64,000 nucleotides of DNA from Canna indica. Taxonomy: Eukaryota; Streptophyta; Magnoliopsida; Zingiberales; Cannaceae. The notes under the pieces were generated by a model that saw only the letters and a list, made by a program, of their open reading frames with translations, did not search any database and was not told the origin of the DNA. The translations under genes were made by a program, and so were the position numbers. Where the stretch lies: assembly GCA_034359265.1 (NCBI GenBank), contig CP136890.1, positions 32,158,501 through 32,222,500 of the forward strand, read 5' to 3'. Of this stretch, positions 35,222 through 46,693 are shown piece after piece (position 1 is the first letter of the stretch; each line of letters starts with the position of its first letter).

Positions 35222-38200
35222 TAGGCTTGTCTGTTCGGTTCGAACCGAACTGATTAAGCCCAAACCGAATTTTTTTCTTTACACAATCTTCAACCTGAAC
35301 CCAAACCGAACAATTCCTAATCCGATTTAATCCGAACCGAAATTATTCGGTTCGGTTCGGTTTCAACCCGAAAAACCCCAAAATTAAACATGAATACATG
35401 ATAGAAAATTGAACATGATAAAACCTGTACATGCACTGATAGAAACTGATTATAGAACCCGCACATGCACATTTACACTTTAAGGCAACAATATTATCAA
35501 CTTATCAAGTAGCAACTAGCAACCATTATCTCTACCAAATACCAATACTTATTACAACCATTATCAACCATTATCAACCATTATCAACCACTAAATTAAA
35601 AATTGAACCTGAAAATTAAAAACTAACATTATAAAGTATTGAAAACATTATATCAAGTATCAACCAAACAACCACTAAGTTGTTACTCACTAATCAAGTC
35701 CAAGACACTTAGACACCAACATTATAAAGTAGCAAACCATTACCCACCAACAAACCAAATAAAACAAAACAAAACCATCATTGCTCCTTGCTAAGAAGAC
35801 GACCAGATCAATTAGGAATATCGATGATAGGCGGTGCAAAATCGATCTTCGCAAACTCTACAATAAAACAAGAAATCATCAATACGGTATGAACTATAAA
35901 CAATAAAACAAGTCCAATATAATTAAAACTTAAAAGAACTTATTAATCCAAAATATACCTTCTTGTAATTTTTCAACCTCTTCCAAATCGTCCACAACTT
36001 GCTTTCCTTTTCTGAGTCTAATCCAACCTTGAAGACAAATAAGTCCTTCCACCACAGAAGGAGCCAATGAACTCTGAAACTCATCGAGAACTCGACCTCC
36101 CATGCTAAAAGTAGATTCAGATGCCACGGTGGAGACAGGAATTACAAGTATTTCTCGTGGCATCGAAGCTTGAATAGGACACCTCCCACTATTGACACTC
36201 CACCATTTTAGAACATCAATATCATTAGCTTCAAGATCCTCATCCCAATATCGGTCTAACTCTGTCTTGCTTTCAACACCAAGTATTTGCTTCTTCTGTT
36301 TATATTTTTCAATTATTCTTCTTGTTCCAAAAGTGACATCTACAACTAGTGCTCGTGATAGACTTGGTGATTTCATGCTATAAGCATGAGAACTAGAAGA
36401 GCCTAAAATCTCAGAAGGAATCCACCTTAATTGCCCATTATTAAACCTCTCGGAATATTCATTGAAAAGTTCAGAAAACTTATCCTTTATCTTCCTCGAA
36501 ATAATTCGAGTCTTCTCCTCCCCAAACATCTCTTCAAGTGCAAACTCGGCCAAACCAAACTTACATCGAGGATCGAGGATCATGGCAAAAAATATCACGA
36601 AGTTCAATTTATCTGGATTTCCCCAATACTTATCCTATTTCACTTTCATCTTCATTGCCATCTCCCGAAACTCAGGATAGGGAGATCGATCGGGCACCCA
36701 TTCCTTTAGAAGAGTTGCAATCTCACTAATGTCATGCAAATAGACATTAGAAGTGGCAGATGTCGTTCCAGATACAGTCAAAGTGACTTGATAAAATATC
36801 TGAAGCATCTGAACCAAACCCTTTAGAATATATTACCCAATCAAAATCCGTAGGTTGCCCCGCACCATCCCCCTCGAGAAGATCTCTTTCAAAACAAGGA
36901 TCCTCTTCATGATACCTCTCAAAGGTCCTTTCGAACCTCAGAGCAACCTCCAATATGATAGGTTGAATTCCACCTTGTGGGGACATCAAGCCGCAAAAGA
37001 GCTTTACTTTCATTTTTCTCTTTCTCAACACATGTCTTAAATCTTCGAAGCCTAGCTGGTGATTGTCGAATGTATCTGATGGCATCCCAAACATGAGTGA
37101 GCGGCATATTAGATAACTTCAAACCATCCTGAACTACCAAATTCATGCAATGAGCAAAGAATCGCATATGCAAGAACTCACCATTCATGACACATCCATC
37201 AGGCCAATTTTTCATTTTCTTCTTCAAAAAAGCAATAGCAGTGTCATTTGAGCTTGCATTATCAACCATTATAGTCATGACTTTATCAATTCCCCAATCA
37301 TTCAAACACTTCTCAATTGTCATTCTAATGCTCTCACCTCTATGGCTACTAATTGGACAGAAGTTTAGAATTTTCTTTTGCACCTTCCACTTCCAATCAA
37401 TAAAATGAGATGTAATGTCATATAATTGATTCTTTGAATAGAAGTCCACGTATCTGTAGTCAGACAAACACGTTGACACTCCAACTGCAATAGCTTCTTC
37501 AGATTCAACCTCTCCGCCACATACAGCTCATAACAATCTCTACTCACAGTTTGCCTAGAAGGAATTTGAAACCTAGGCATTCCAGTAGCACAGAATTCCC
37601 TAAATCCTTCACCATCAACACATGAAAAGGGATATTCATCCTTAACAATCATCTGTGCAAGTGATTTTCTAGTTGCAGCTTGATCAAACCTCCATGTCCT
37701 CATTATGTTCGACCCAAGACCTGATTTAGCCAAGTTTGGTGTATAACCAATTTCTGTTTCCTTCTTCTGTTGCTTTTCCTTATTAGGAGGATATTCAAAG
37801 CATTTCTCTAGGTGTGCCTTAAGTGTACTAGTACCGCACTGCTTCGTGTCACAAATATACTCTTGTTCACAACTTCAACTTCCCCTCCTTATTGATAAAT
37901 TTCATGTAGTGATTCCACACATCAGCCCGTGGTTTCATAGCTTTTCTCTTCGTTGGTGTTGGTCCTAAACCCGAACCTGAACTCTCAATGAGATTATTAG
38001 AGTTCTCGAGGACCTCGACACCAATGTCAACATTAGGAGATATTTCTTCTGCCATCTATGCAAAATAAAGTTACATAATCATAGTAATTGCAATAAACAC
38101 ATAAAGGAAAACTTCAATTCATATCAACATTATATATACTATTAAGTTCATCTAGGCAAGTTAAGAGAAAATTCATGATACTAAATTGAAAAACAATTCT

Positions 38201-39316
38201 ATACTTCTAAGAAAAATAACACTATTACTATACTTAAATCTTTAACAACTTTATACTGTTCATATCATACTATAGTATCTAACATTATATCTAATAATTC
38301 ATATCAAATACAATTCATATTACAACGAGAGAATGAAAGAAAAATTTTAGTATACTATAATTCATATCAAACTACTGTTTCCCAAAACATCTTTTCCTGC
38401 AAATGGTTGTAACTCTACTATTTCACTTGTTCTTTCAAAAATAAACTACAATTCATATCAAACTAGTGAACTACAATTCATATCAAACTACCATGAATGG
38501 GAATCACTTTCATTATAAATCAGTTGTAATCTTAATCTATAAATAAAATGTTCAAATCATATCAAACATGCTTGTGCCGCAGCCCGCAGGATTGAAATTT
38601 CAATTTGAAATTACCTAGATGGGCAGATCACAGAATCACAGATGGCTAGAAGGCAGGATTAAGTTCATTACCTAGATGGCTAGATCCGAGGTGCCAAGGA
38701 GCGGGAAGGGGAGGAATAGAGGCAGTGCAGTGGGAAGTGGTGAGTGGGGACTGGGGAGACCACAGGAAGCCAGGAAAGGGGGAGATCGCGTGGTGTGTCA
38801 CCGCGTCGGAGGGGATGAAGCGCTGGAGTAGATGTCACCGCGTCAGAATGGACGATGCTCTCGCTAGTCGCCGCTCGGAGTCAGCGCTCGTCGAGTAGAT
38901 TCGGGAGTCTCGGATTGAGGGAGACAGGGAGTCGACGCTCAATGGCTCGAGTACTCGACGAGACGATGAGTCGACGGCAGACTGCTCGGGAAGTCAGGAG
39001 TTGGGACTCGGGAGCGACGGGAGCCAAGAGGCGGGAGGTATTAAGGGATTGAGGGATTGAGGGAGAAATCCAAATAATAACCTAACAAGTCTAACCCAAT
39101 CCCTGACCTGAACCTGATATCTGGAAAAAATAATTAATATGCTTCAGTTATTCAGTTTTCGGTTTGGGTCAGTTCCTGAATTCTGGGAACCGGATCCGAA
39201 CCAAAATAATTGATCGGGTTTGGTTCGGGTCAAGAATTAAACCCCACGGCGTTGGAATCAAACCGAATCAAAAAAATCGGTTCGGTTCGGTGTAGATCGG
39301 ATAATGGACACCCCTA
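35222..39316 (-). mobile_element. hAT transposon inserted in the LINE
   Basis: Termini TAGGCTTGTC and, inverted, GGACACCCCTA. Flanks CGCAAAGT (35214-35221) and TGCAAGGT (39317-39324) agree at 6 of 8 positions, and removing one restores the LINE frame. The subterminal regions carry repeated GGTTCGGTTCGG-type words in inverted orientation (35235-35370 and 39160-39300). A decayed transposase lies inside. Short AT-rich repeats flank it, for example CCATTATCAA (35550-35590) and CAATTCATATCAAACTA (38450-38500). Confidence 0.85.
35930..38055 (-). pseudogene. hAT transposase (BED finger plus hAT dimerisation), frameshifted
   Basis: Reading the minus strand in order: an N-terminal stretch with WNHYMKFINKEGK starting a BED-type zinc finger (37867-38055), its remainder after a frameshift (CGTSTLKAHLEKC, about 37800), then GMPRFQIPSRQTVSRD and CLTTDTWTS (37365-37733), VDNASSNDTA and FAHCMNLVVQDGL (36919-37479), LDVPTRWNSTYHI, MILDPRCKFGLAEFALE (about 36590), and the C-terminal dimerisation domain MPREILVIPVSTVASESTFS...SLAPSVVEGLICLQGW (about 36030-36180). 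The order and motifs match zinc-finger BED/RICESLEEPER-type hAT transposases. At least five frameshifts or stops separate the pieces, so it is non-functional. Confidence 0.9.
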
Positions 39317-40895
39317 TGCAAGGTGATAGAAAAAGGATTAAGATGGCAGGTTGGGACATGGGCAGCGATTCGCATTCAGAATGATCCTTGGTTATCTCAA
39401 TGCTATCCCTATACTTTGGATCCTAATGCATGTCTTGGTCCTACTCTTATTTTGGTGCGTCAGCTTTTGACTACTGATAGATCTTGAAATGAGGAATTGG
39501 TCAGACACTCCTTTTCTCTTGGGGCGGCTGAGACTATCTTGCAAGTAGTCCCTACAATCCAAGAGGATAAGCTCATTTGGACTTTCTTGAGAAAGGGATC
39601 TTACACTGGGGAATCTGGTTATAAGATTGCATTTTAGTTTTTCCATTCCCCAACTTCTGAGGGGCCTGCTATTTTGGCAAACAAAGAATTGTGGAACTCA
39701 GGACACTAAAGTGCCACCAAAAAACAAAGAATATGGAAATTGATGCATGAGGGAATTCCTGTACGGCAAAAGTTGAGGGCTTGATTTTCACAAGTTGTGG
39801 ATGTTTTTGCTCGTTGTAATAGGGAAGAGGAATCAGTTCAACATTGTTTCCTATTATGCCCGGCGGTTGCTCATATTTGGTGGATGGTCACTTTCATACA
39901 ACAGGATTGGAGTCTTCCCACTGAATCTTTTCAGAGACGGTGGTTGGAAATGTATCGGAAGCAAAAATTAGTAGGGGATGGCACATAGCATATGAGGTTG
40001 ATTGCTTTCATTTTTGGAGGATATGGCTTGCTCACACTACGGGGCTCACCGATGGCCGCCTGGGCCGTCAGAACCATTCACGATTTTTCGACGATCGCAG
40101 CGACCGTGGCTGATGTAACCGAATCAATTACGGCTCATATACAGTCGCCCAAGGCCATCGCTCGTAGCTGATGGCGCGCACGGGGCGCAAAATGAAATAA
40201 CCTAGTAGCAACGGCTCAGCAGGGGCCAAAGGATCGTCAGTGATATAAGTAAGTAATTAGCCACGACTAGAAGCAGTTGTCGCTTATTAATTGATGGCGC
40301 AAACGCGACGTGAAAATAAAAAATACGTCATCAACGGCTAAGAGAGGGCTACGCGACTGTCACTGATACTATTATTAGTTGTCCATGATTTACCGACGGT
40401 TGATGGGCCGTCGGTGATAAACCTTTTTATTTGCATTTGCGCCCAACCTTTCCTCTTTCCCTCGCTCTCTTCTCTCTCCGTTGCCGACGGTGTTGTCACC
40501 ACTACCGTCGATCTTTTCCTAGCACCGACTTCGTGTCGTCGACGTCGTCTTCTCATCGTCGAGTCGCCGTCAATGGAGACGCCGCCCTTGCCCTCGCCGC
40601 CTGCTCCCTCGTCGTCAGCGCCCCTCTCCTCAATCACCGCCTGCTCCCTCGCCGCCTTCACCCAGGTGAGTTCCTCCCCTCTCCCCTCTCTGGTCGGCGC
40701 CGACCAAAACCCCGGCATCGAACATTTTTTTTATTGATTAGATTAAATTTAATTAGTTTTTTTTTGTTGATTAAATTTAATTAAATAAGACTTAATCATC
40801 TAACACGGAACGACGATGGGGGAGCTCGACCATTAGACGGAGGATCTCGATCATCAGATGGTTGTTTAAATATCTTTTGTTACCCTAGTCATGCT

Positions 40896-41720
40896 TTGGG
40901 TTCTCATCTGTCTCGATTCTTAAACGATAAAGAGTACCATTTGGCCTTCTTATATATTTTACTAAACTATCCAGAGATTGAAAAGTTCATTGAAATATTT
41001 GACGTCGAGATGATGACAAAATACTCAATTTACAACGATGAGGAATTAGAGAGATTACGCAATCGTGAGTTCCCTAATTGGTTTCGAGCTTACTGTACAA
41101 AACACAGAGGCGAAATAGATAACCAAATATTCGAGCTTACTTGTACAGTGTTATAACAGTTATTTTGTTAATAGATATAAATTTTACACACTTGAATATT
41201 CATCTACAAAGAAGACTATGAATGTAGGTGTCTGCGTCAAAGGGACAACGTATGCTGAATGTGATGTTGACTTTTACGGACTGTTGGAAGAAGTCATAGA
41301 ATTGTAATTTTTCGGATGAAAATCATATGCCCTTTTTAAATGTCAATGGTTCGATACAAGCGATAGGGGCATGAGAGTTCATCTAAAGTATAAATTTGTT
41401 GAGGTCAATTACAAATCAATATTGGCTTCAAATGAGCTATTTATATTAGCATCTCAAGTTGAACAAGTATATTATATGCAGTATCCGTCTCGAAAGAAAG
41501 ATATGACAGATTGGCGTGTAGTCTGTAAGACTAAAGCCAGGGGAAAAATTGACTCGGTAGTTGGAGAGAATGAGCCAATATGTGACTTCTATCAAGAAGA
41601 GGATCATGCCGAAGTGGAGCGAGTTAGTCCAATACTCGAAGGTGATGATACAGAGTTAGTTCAATTGGAACTAGAATATGTTGATGACGATGATAATCAT
41701 CTTAAGGAAGAAGGATAGAC
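40896..41720 (+). pseudogene. CACTA TNP2-type transposase C-terminal region, decayed
   Basis: 40896-41156 encodes SRFLNDKEYHLAFLYILLNY...FPNWFRAYC, like the segment between DUF4218 and DUF4216 in plant CACTA proteins. 41210-41370 continues with broken frames (LKCQWFDTSDRGMRVHLKYK across a stop), and 41371-41718 holds the DUF4216 core (ELFILASQVEQVYYMQYPSR, DWRVVCKTKARG), then an acidic tail. The catalytic TNP2 domain is absent. Confidence 0.75.
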
Positions 41721-41877
41721 TAATGATGAGGGAGAAGAAGAAGAATTTAAAGATTCTGATACAAAAGAACAAGAAGAATAGTATTACACGGATGATGATA
41801 TTGACGATGATGAATAATTATTAATGTGAAGTATATATCTTCAATTATTAAATGTATCTATTAATCTATTATATATA

Positions 41878-41990
41878 TACCAACGGTGGGTAGCACAGTT
41901 GGTGGCAACATATATTATGTTGCCTAGAGATCTAGAGTTCGATCCCCTGTATGGTCACTTATTGTGACTTTCTATCTTTGTTAAAACAAA
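41878..41990 (+). repeat. SINE-like unit with Pol III A and B boxes (copy 1)
   Basis: TAGCACAGTTGG (41891-41902) matches the A-box consensus TRGCNNAGYNGG exactly, and GAGTTCGATCCC (41935-41946) matches the B box apart from its first base. The 3' part ends CTTTCTATCTTTGTTAAAA. The unit looks like a tRNA-derived SINE head of about 110 bp and does not fold as a complete tRNA. Confidence 0.6.
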
Positions 41991-42925
41991 TAATAATGCC
42001 AACTATGGGTAGCACAGTTGGTGGCAACATATTGTATGTTGCCTAGCGATCTAGGGTTCGATCCCTAGTATGGTCACCTATTGTGACTTTCTATCTTTGT
42101 TAAAAAATATATAAAAAATAATTATTATATTCATATTTGACAGCTATGGTTCGAGAAGTGCGTGCTCGAGGAGGCATTCCTCATAGGACTACCCCTCGAC
42201 GATTACCACCTGCTACCCCTGTACCCACCATCCCCTATCCCCCCACCTGATCTAGCCATCATTCCCCCACTTGATCCGTTCATCATCCCCCAACAAATCT
42301 AGCCATCATCCCTTCAGTCGATCCAAGCCCGTCGACATCGAGACGTAGGCCACAAGGACCTAACAGAATTCTCCCTCTACCAGCCGAGGGAGAGTAGCGC
42401 AGATTGGTTAGTGTGCACGGTAGAAGGTAAGTAGATGGAGTTCTCGATAAGCATGTTTATTAAATAAATGTTAATGCTAAATATCAATCGGTAATAATAA
42501 ATTTATTTTTTTGTAGGCTCATATACATGGCCGGAGTACTAGACTCCTTTTGTGGAGAGTGCGTGGGAGCGCGTTGCCCCCTCTCGCTACAACGGGCTGC
42601 TTCAGCAGGCCCGTAAGATCGTGATGAGACAACTGGGGGCCACACAGATTGGACAAACTCGGGGGCACCACCCCGAGTGGATTCCTGGACCTGTGTGGGA
42701 CCAGCTTGTTGAGTGGTGGGACACGCCTGAGTGGTAAGAGGTCTCCCGGACAGCGTCGATAAATTGCATATCCAAGGAGGACGGCACGGAGGCACGCCAC
42801 ACTGGTGGCTCCGTGTTTTTTGCAGTGCATGAGCATCGTATGGTATGTATAATTTCCTTACTTTTAGTTAAAATATTATATATTGTGTATTAATGATACT
42901 AATGTATTTGTTTTCTAATGTAAGG
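41960..42925 (+). repeat. 966-bp tandem duplication, first copy
   Basis: Nearly identical to 42959-43924 (offset 999 bp), with about a dozen single-base differences. It contains SINE-like copy 2, a proline-rich frame starting MVREVRARGGIPHRT (about 42145), and a transposase_24-type (Ptta/En/Spm) segment at 42520-42842: PSRYNGLLQQARKIVMRQLG, WIPGPVWDQLVEWWDTPEW, stop, EVSRTASINCISKEDGTEAR and HTGGSVFFAVHEHRM. Confidence 0.9.
41996..42106 (+). repeat. SINE-like unit with Pol III A and B boxes (copy 2)
   Basis: Same structure as the unit just upstream, with a perfect A box (42010-42021) and B box GGTTCGATCCC (42055-42065). It sits head-to-tail with copy 1, and it lies inside the 966-bp duplicated segment. 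Confidence 0.6.
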
Positions 42926-42958
42926 AAATACATTAGTATCATTATCGTATGGAAATAT

Positions 42959-43924
42959 TATTGTGACTTTCTATCTTTGTTAAAACAAATAATAATGCCA
43001 ACTATGGGTAGCACAGTTGGTGGCAACATATTGTATGTTGCCTAGCGATCTAGGGTTCGATCCCTAGTATGGTCACCTATTGTGACTTTCTATCTTTGTT
43101 AAAAAATATATAAAAAATAATTATTATATTCATATTTGACAGCTATGGTTCGAGAAGTGCGTGCTCGATGAGGCATTCCTCATAGGACTACCCCTCGACG
43201 ATTACCACCTGCTACCCCTGTACCCACCATCCCCTATCCCCCCACCTGATCTAGCCATCATTCCCCCACTTGATCCATTCATCATCCCCCAACAAATCTA
43301 GCCATCATCCCTTCAGTCGATCCAAGCCCGTCGACATCGAGACGTAGGCCACAAGGACCTAATAGAATTCTCCCTCTACCAGCCGAGGGAGAGTCGCGCA
43401 GATTGGTTAGTGTGCGCGGTAGAAGGTAAGTAGATGGAGTTCTCGATAAGCATGTTTATTAAATAAATGTTAATGCTAAATATCAATCGGTAATAATAAA
43501 TTTATTTTTTTGTAGGCTCATATACATGGCCGGAGTACTAGACTCCTTTTGTGGAGAGTGCGTGGGAGCGCGTTGCCCCCTCTCGCTACAACGGGCTGCT
43601 TCAGCAGGCCCGTAAGATCGTGATGAGACAACTGGGGGCCACACAGATTGGACAAACTCGGGGGCACGCCCCCGAGTGGATTCCTGAACCTGTGTGGGAC
43701 CAGCTTGTTGAGTGGTGGGACACGCCTGAGTGGTAAGAGGTCTCCCGGACAGCGTCGATAAACTGCATATCCAAGGAGGACGGCACGGGGGCACGCCACA
43801 CTGGTGGCTCCGTGTTTTTTGCAGTGCATGAGCATTGTATGGTATGTATAATTTCCTTACTTTTAATTAAAATATTATATATTGTGTATTAATGATACTA
43901 ATATATTTGTTTTCTAATGTAAGG
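42959..43924 (+). repeat. 966-bp tandem duplication, second copy
   Basis: Second copy of 41960-42925. It carries its own SINE-like unit (A box 43009-43020, B box 43054-43064) and the same transposase_24-type segment with the same in-frame TAA after PEW. So the stop predates the duplication. Confidence 0.9.
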
Positions 43925-44614
43925 CGCAAGTTGCGGAGGATGACACCGTCCAACGCCCCTCACTGATGCAGGTGTTTGAGCGCACTAGGAGCGGAGGACT
44001 ACGTCGATAGCAGGGCCTCGATCATCATGGTAAGTATTTATGTCTATTTGATTTACATAATTTTTATTTATAATTTATATATATGTATTATTTAAAATAT
44101 AAATGCGGGAGACCTACACAAGGACTGTGATCGAGCGCGGAGGCACTCCGGATGAGTTTGACGTGTGTGCATGGGTCGAGGCCGTAGGTGGCTGGGAGCA
44201 TAATCATGTTAGGGCCATGCACGCGCCGTGTTAGGACCACTTAGGGCGTCGACCCCTCCTGTTGCGAGTGAGAGGCCCTCGACATCACGGACGCAAGACC
44301 AGAGCCGGATAGCGGCCTTGGAGTCTGAGCTAACACAGCAGAGAGCGACGATAGAGGAGCAGACACAGGCGATGGAGGAGGAGCGACATGCGATGGAGGA
44401 GCAGAGACGCGCGAATGACGAGTTGAGACAGACGATGCAGGACATGCAGGCCCCTCCTCACTCAGATTGCATTTCACTCAAGCCTTCTACCGATGATGTC
44501 GCTGTCGTCATCCTCCTCGACCCACTCGACGCTCCCGACCTAGTCGCTGTCGACTCCATCGCCTCTACCTCCTCCACCACAGTCGTGAGATTTTGGTTTA
44601 TTAATGTATTTTGA
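43925..44614 (+). pseudogene. CACTA transposase_24-type C-terminal region
   Basis: Continues the transposase_24 frame (PSLMQVFERTRSGGLR, about 43960-44010), then after an intron-like AT stretch ETYTRTVIERGGTPDEFDVC (about 44108-44165). From 44270 comes a strongly predicted coiled coil (QSRIAALESELTQQRATIEE ...), the usual C-terminus of these proteins. Stops and a frameshift indicate a pseudogene. Confidence 0.65.
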
Positions 44615-45708
44615 TTATATTTTGATATTTGTTAGTCTTCGTTTGAGGCTTAGATACTTGATAGATATTTATACTTTACATTTCATATTTTGATACTTGT
44701 TTGCCTTTGGTTTGAGGTTTTTGGTTGTTTATATACTTATAGTTGTATATATGATATTTTGATACTTGTTTGCCTCCGGTTTGAGGCTTAGATTGATGAT
44801 ATTTAAGTAAAACTTGTTTGGTTGCATTGGTTGAAAATATATGTGTATGATATTTTGTGGTTGTAATCTGTGATTGTCAATAGATTGTAATGTATAAATA
44901 TCATTATATACAAAAAAATTCAAATTTTTAATTTTTTTCAGTTACAAGATATAACTTCAGCCACGGCTTACCCACGGCTGCCCTTCACTACGACGTGGCT
45001 GAAAGCGTATAGTAAATAGTTGATGGTCTGAGAAGCATCAAATATCACAGTTGCTAATAATATCATCGACGACTAATAGCCGCAGTTGATGTGTTTAAAT
45101 CAGCCACAGCCGCCGAGTGCCGTCACTGATGTGTTTAAATCAGCGACAGCCACACGCAGCTGTCGCTGATGATTACTTGTGACGGTAGAGGTCGGCCGTC
45201 ATAACTTATCTGAGACACCCACATCAGTGACAATATTCTACCACAGTTCACACCGTTTGTGATAGTCATCACCGACGGTTCAGCCACGATCTAAGCCGTC
45301 GGTGACAACAACAATTCTAGTAGTGTCGTAATGCAAAAGTTTTTGAAGGAAAGAATATTTCACATTAGGAAAGTTGGAGTATTGCCAGTTCTCTTTCTAA
45401 TGAATATGGTTGGCTTCAAACGACACTATCTTCTATTTCTTAAGTCTCTTGGTTTGTCATTATTTTTTTTAGAGTTCCCCACTTGTAAATTTATGCTACT
45501 GTTTCAATTGGAATCATTTTCAGAATCAATATAAATACATATCTTTGTTAAAGAATGTTCATTTGTAAATACTAAACGAGTATTAAAATGAATTCATTCA
45601 CGAACATTAAATTAGTATATTTACGAAGATAAATGAACCTACGTTCGAAATTCAATTAATTTATAAACGTGTTTTAAAGTTTTATTCATCTTCGTTTTCA
45701 TTTATTTA

Positions 45709-46400
45709 AGGGATAATATATGTTTTGCCTCTGAACTTTAGCAAAATGTGCAAAAATATTTTTAGAATTTTTTTGACAACTCATTGATGACTGTTGGTAT
45801 TATTTGCCATGTCACTTTATCGTTCCAAAAAAGAACATTTTCGTACTAGTTTTGATAGTTTGAAGTATATGGAGTTCATAATAAGGATTCAGATATTCCT
45901 AAATCCATAATTTTTTTCTCAGAATCCCTGAAATCCCCCACTCTAGGGTTCAGTTTAGTATTCGATTTCCGACTTTTGAAAAAGTTTGGAACCTATTAGT
46001 TCCACACTTTTAAGAAAATCTAGAACATAATATATTCTCAAGAAGTTTTAGATGTTATCAACAATATACGAAATGAACTTATTAAAAATACTATACATAT
46101 CGTAATCGTCGTTATAGTTATTAAAAATTAATAAGTTTGTCTTACTTGTTTCAGTTCCACACTTTTGAAAATATTTGGAACATATTATTTTTTAAACTTT
46201 TGTAAAAGTCTAGAATCAACTATCAAACCAAACTCGATGGTATTTCGAAGATTTTGAGAAAAAAAGTTTCTAAAAATTTCAAATTTTTTTATTATGAATT
46301 CAAAAATTTATGTGATCCAAATTATGATCCATGGTAATTACTAAAAAAAAATTAAAAATATTATTGTACCTTTGCTAAAGTTAAGAGGGAAAAAAACTCC
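45709..46400. mobile_element. MITE-like element with inverted ends
   Basis: The left end GGGATAATATATG...CCTCTGAACTTTAGCAAAAT is answered by the inverted right end TTTGCTAAAGTTAAGAGGGA (46368-46390). The interior (45895-46330) resembles 22440-22731. AT-rich, non-coding. It lies just upstream of the LEA gene promoter. Confidence 0.5.
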
Positions 46401-46546
46401 TTTTAAATTTTAACCTTTTATTTAATCAAATAAGTAATTATAAATGAGTTGAAATCGAGTTTCTTCTCGACCTTTTCCACGAAAAAGTCAGCCTATGCGG
46501 CCGTGCTGAGTGTGCTGCTTCACGATGCGTTGGCGTTAATCCCAGA

Positions 46547-46600
46547 CACGTGCCGCTAAAGTCGAGCACGTGGCGAGCAGCCACCGCCAAACCGCATGCA
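46547..46600 (+). promoter_or_regulatory. ABRE/G-box pair and RY element
   Basis: CACGTG at 46547-46552 and CACGTGGC at 46567-46574 are G-box/ABA-response elements. GCATGCAC with CATGCA at 46595-46600 is an RY motif bound by B3 factors such as ABI3/FUS3. Together they are typical of late-seed and ABA-induced genes. They lie 95-150 bp upstream of the LEA start codon; a TATA-like TTTAAAA is at about 46623. Confidence 0.7.
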
Positions 46601-46693
46601 CTAGTGTACCTCAACCTGCACCTTTAAAACCTCTCTTAATTCAACTCAGCTCTATAAGTGTTAAAAGACATCGAATCACAATTCAAGACAGCA

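Larger units (their letters stand above)
40035..45325 (+). mobile_element. CACTA (En/Spm) transposon inserted in the LINE
   Basis: Starts CACTACGGGG and ends CTAGTAGTG, with 3-bp flanks TCA (40032-40034) and TCG (45326-45328), a TSD with one mismatch. The LINE frame is restored when it is removed. Both subterminal regions (40045-40420 and 44945-45310) are rich in GC and in short direct and inverted words such as CCGTCGGTGA, GTCGCTGAT and GCCGTC, as expected for CACTA transposase-binding arrays. The interior holds decayed TNP2-type and transposase_24-type coding pieces, a tandem duplication and SINE-like units. Length is 5.3 kb. Confidence 0.85.
34230..45545 (+). mobile_element. L1-type LINE remnant, split in three by two DNA transposons
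   Basis: Three collinear pieces of one non-LTR retrotransposon. Piece 1 (34230-35221) holds the reverse transcriptase: the RQGDPLSPYLFLFCAEEL block, the catalytic LLFADDSILFYKA (about 34510), NKYLGLPS and WKCSLLSPGGREVLIKAVD. Piece 2 (39317-40034) continues from the same point and ends with the RT zinc-binding region (FARCNREEESVQHCFLLCP). Piece 3 (45326 to about 45545) opens with RNAKVFEGKNISH, the usual LINE C-terminus, and then the 3' tail. The frame joins across both insertion sites once one copy of each TSD is removed. Several in-frame stops exist within the pieces (for example near 34690 and 34950), so it was dead or is now decayed. The endonuclease domain is absent, so it is 5'-truncated. 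Confidence 0.85.

Noticed and set aside
40338..40784. open frames on both strands near the CACTA left end
   Set aside because: Both strands are open because of GC-rich CTC/GAG content; this is CACTA subterminal or leader sequence.
41759..41820. acidic coding stretch after DUF4216
   Set aside because: It is the expected acidic tail of the CACTA protein with stops, not a separate gene.
41891..41946. possible tRNA gene
   Set aside because: A and B boxes are present, but there is no acceptor stem or complete cloverleaf, and the unit is repeated with a SINE-like tail.
43483..43835. minus-strand frames duplicated at 42484-42836
   Set aside because: They are duplicated only because the underlying 966-bp segment is; the plus strand carries the transposase_24 motifs.
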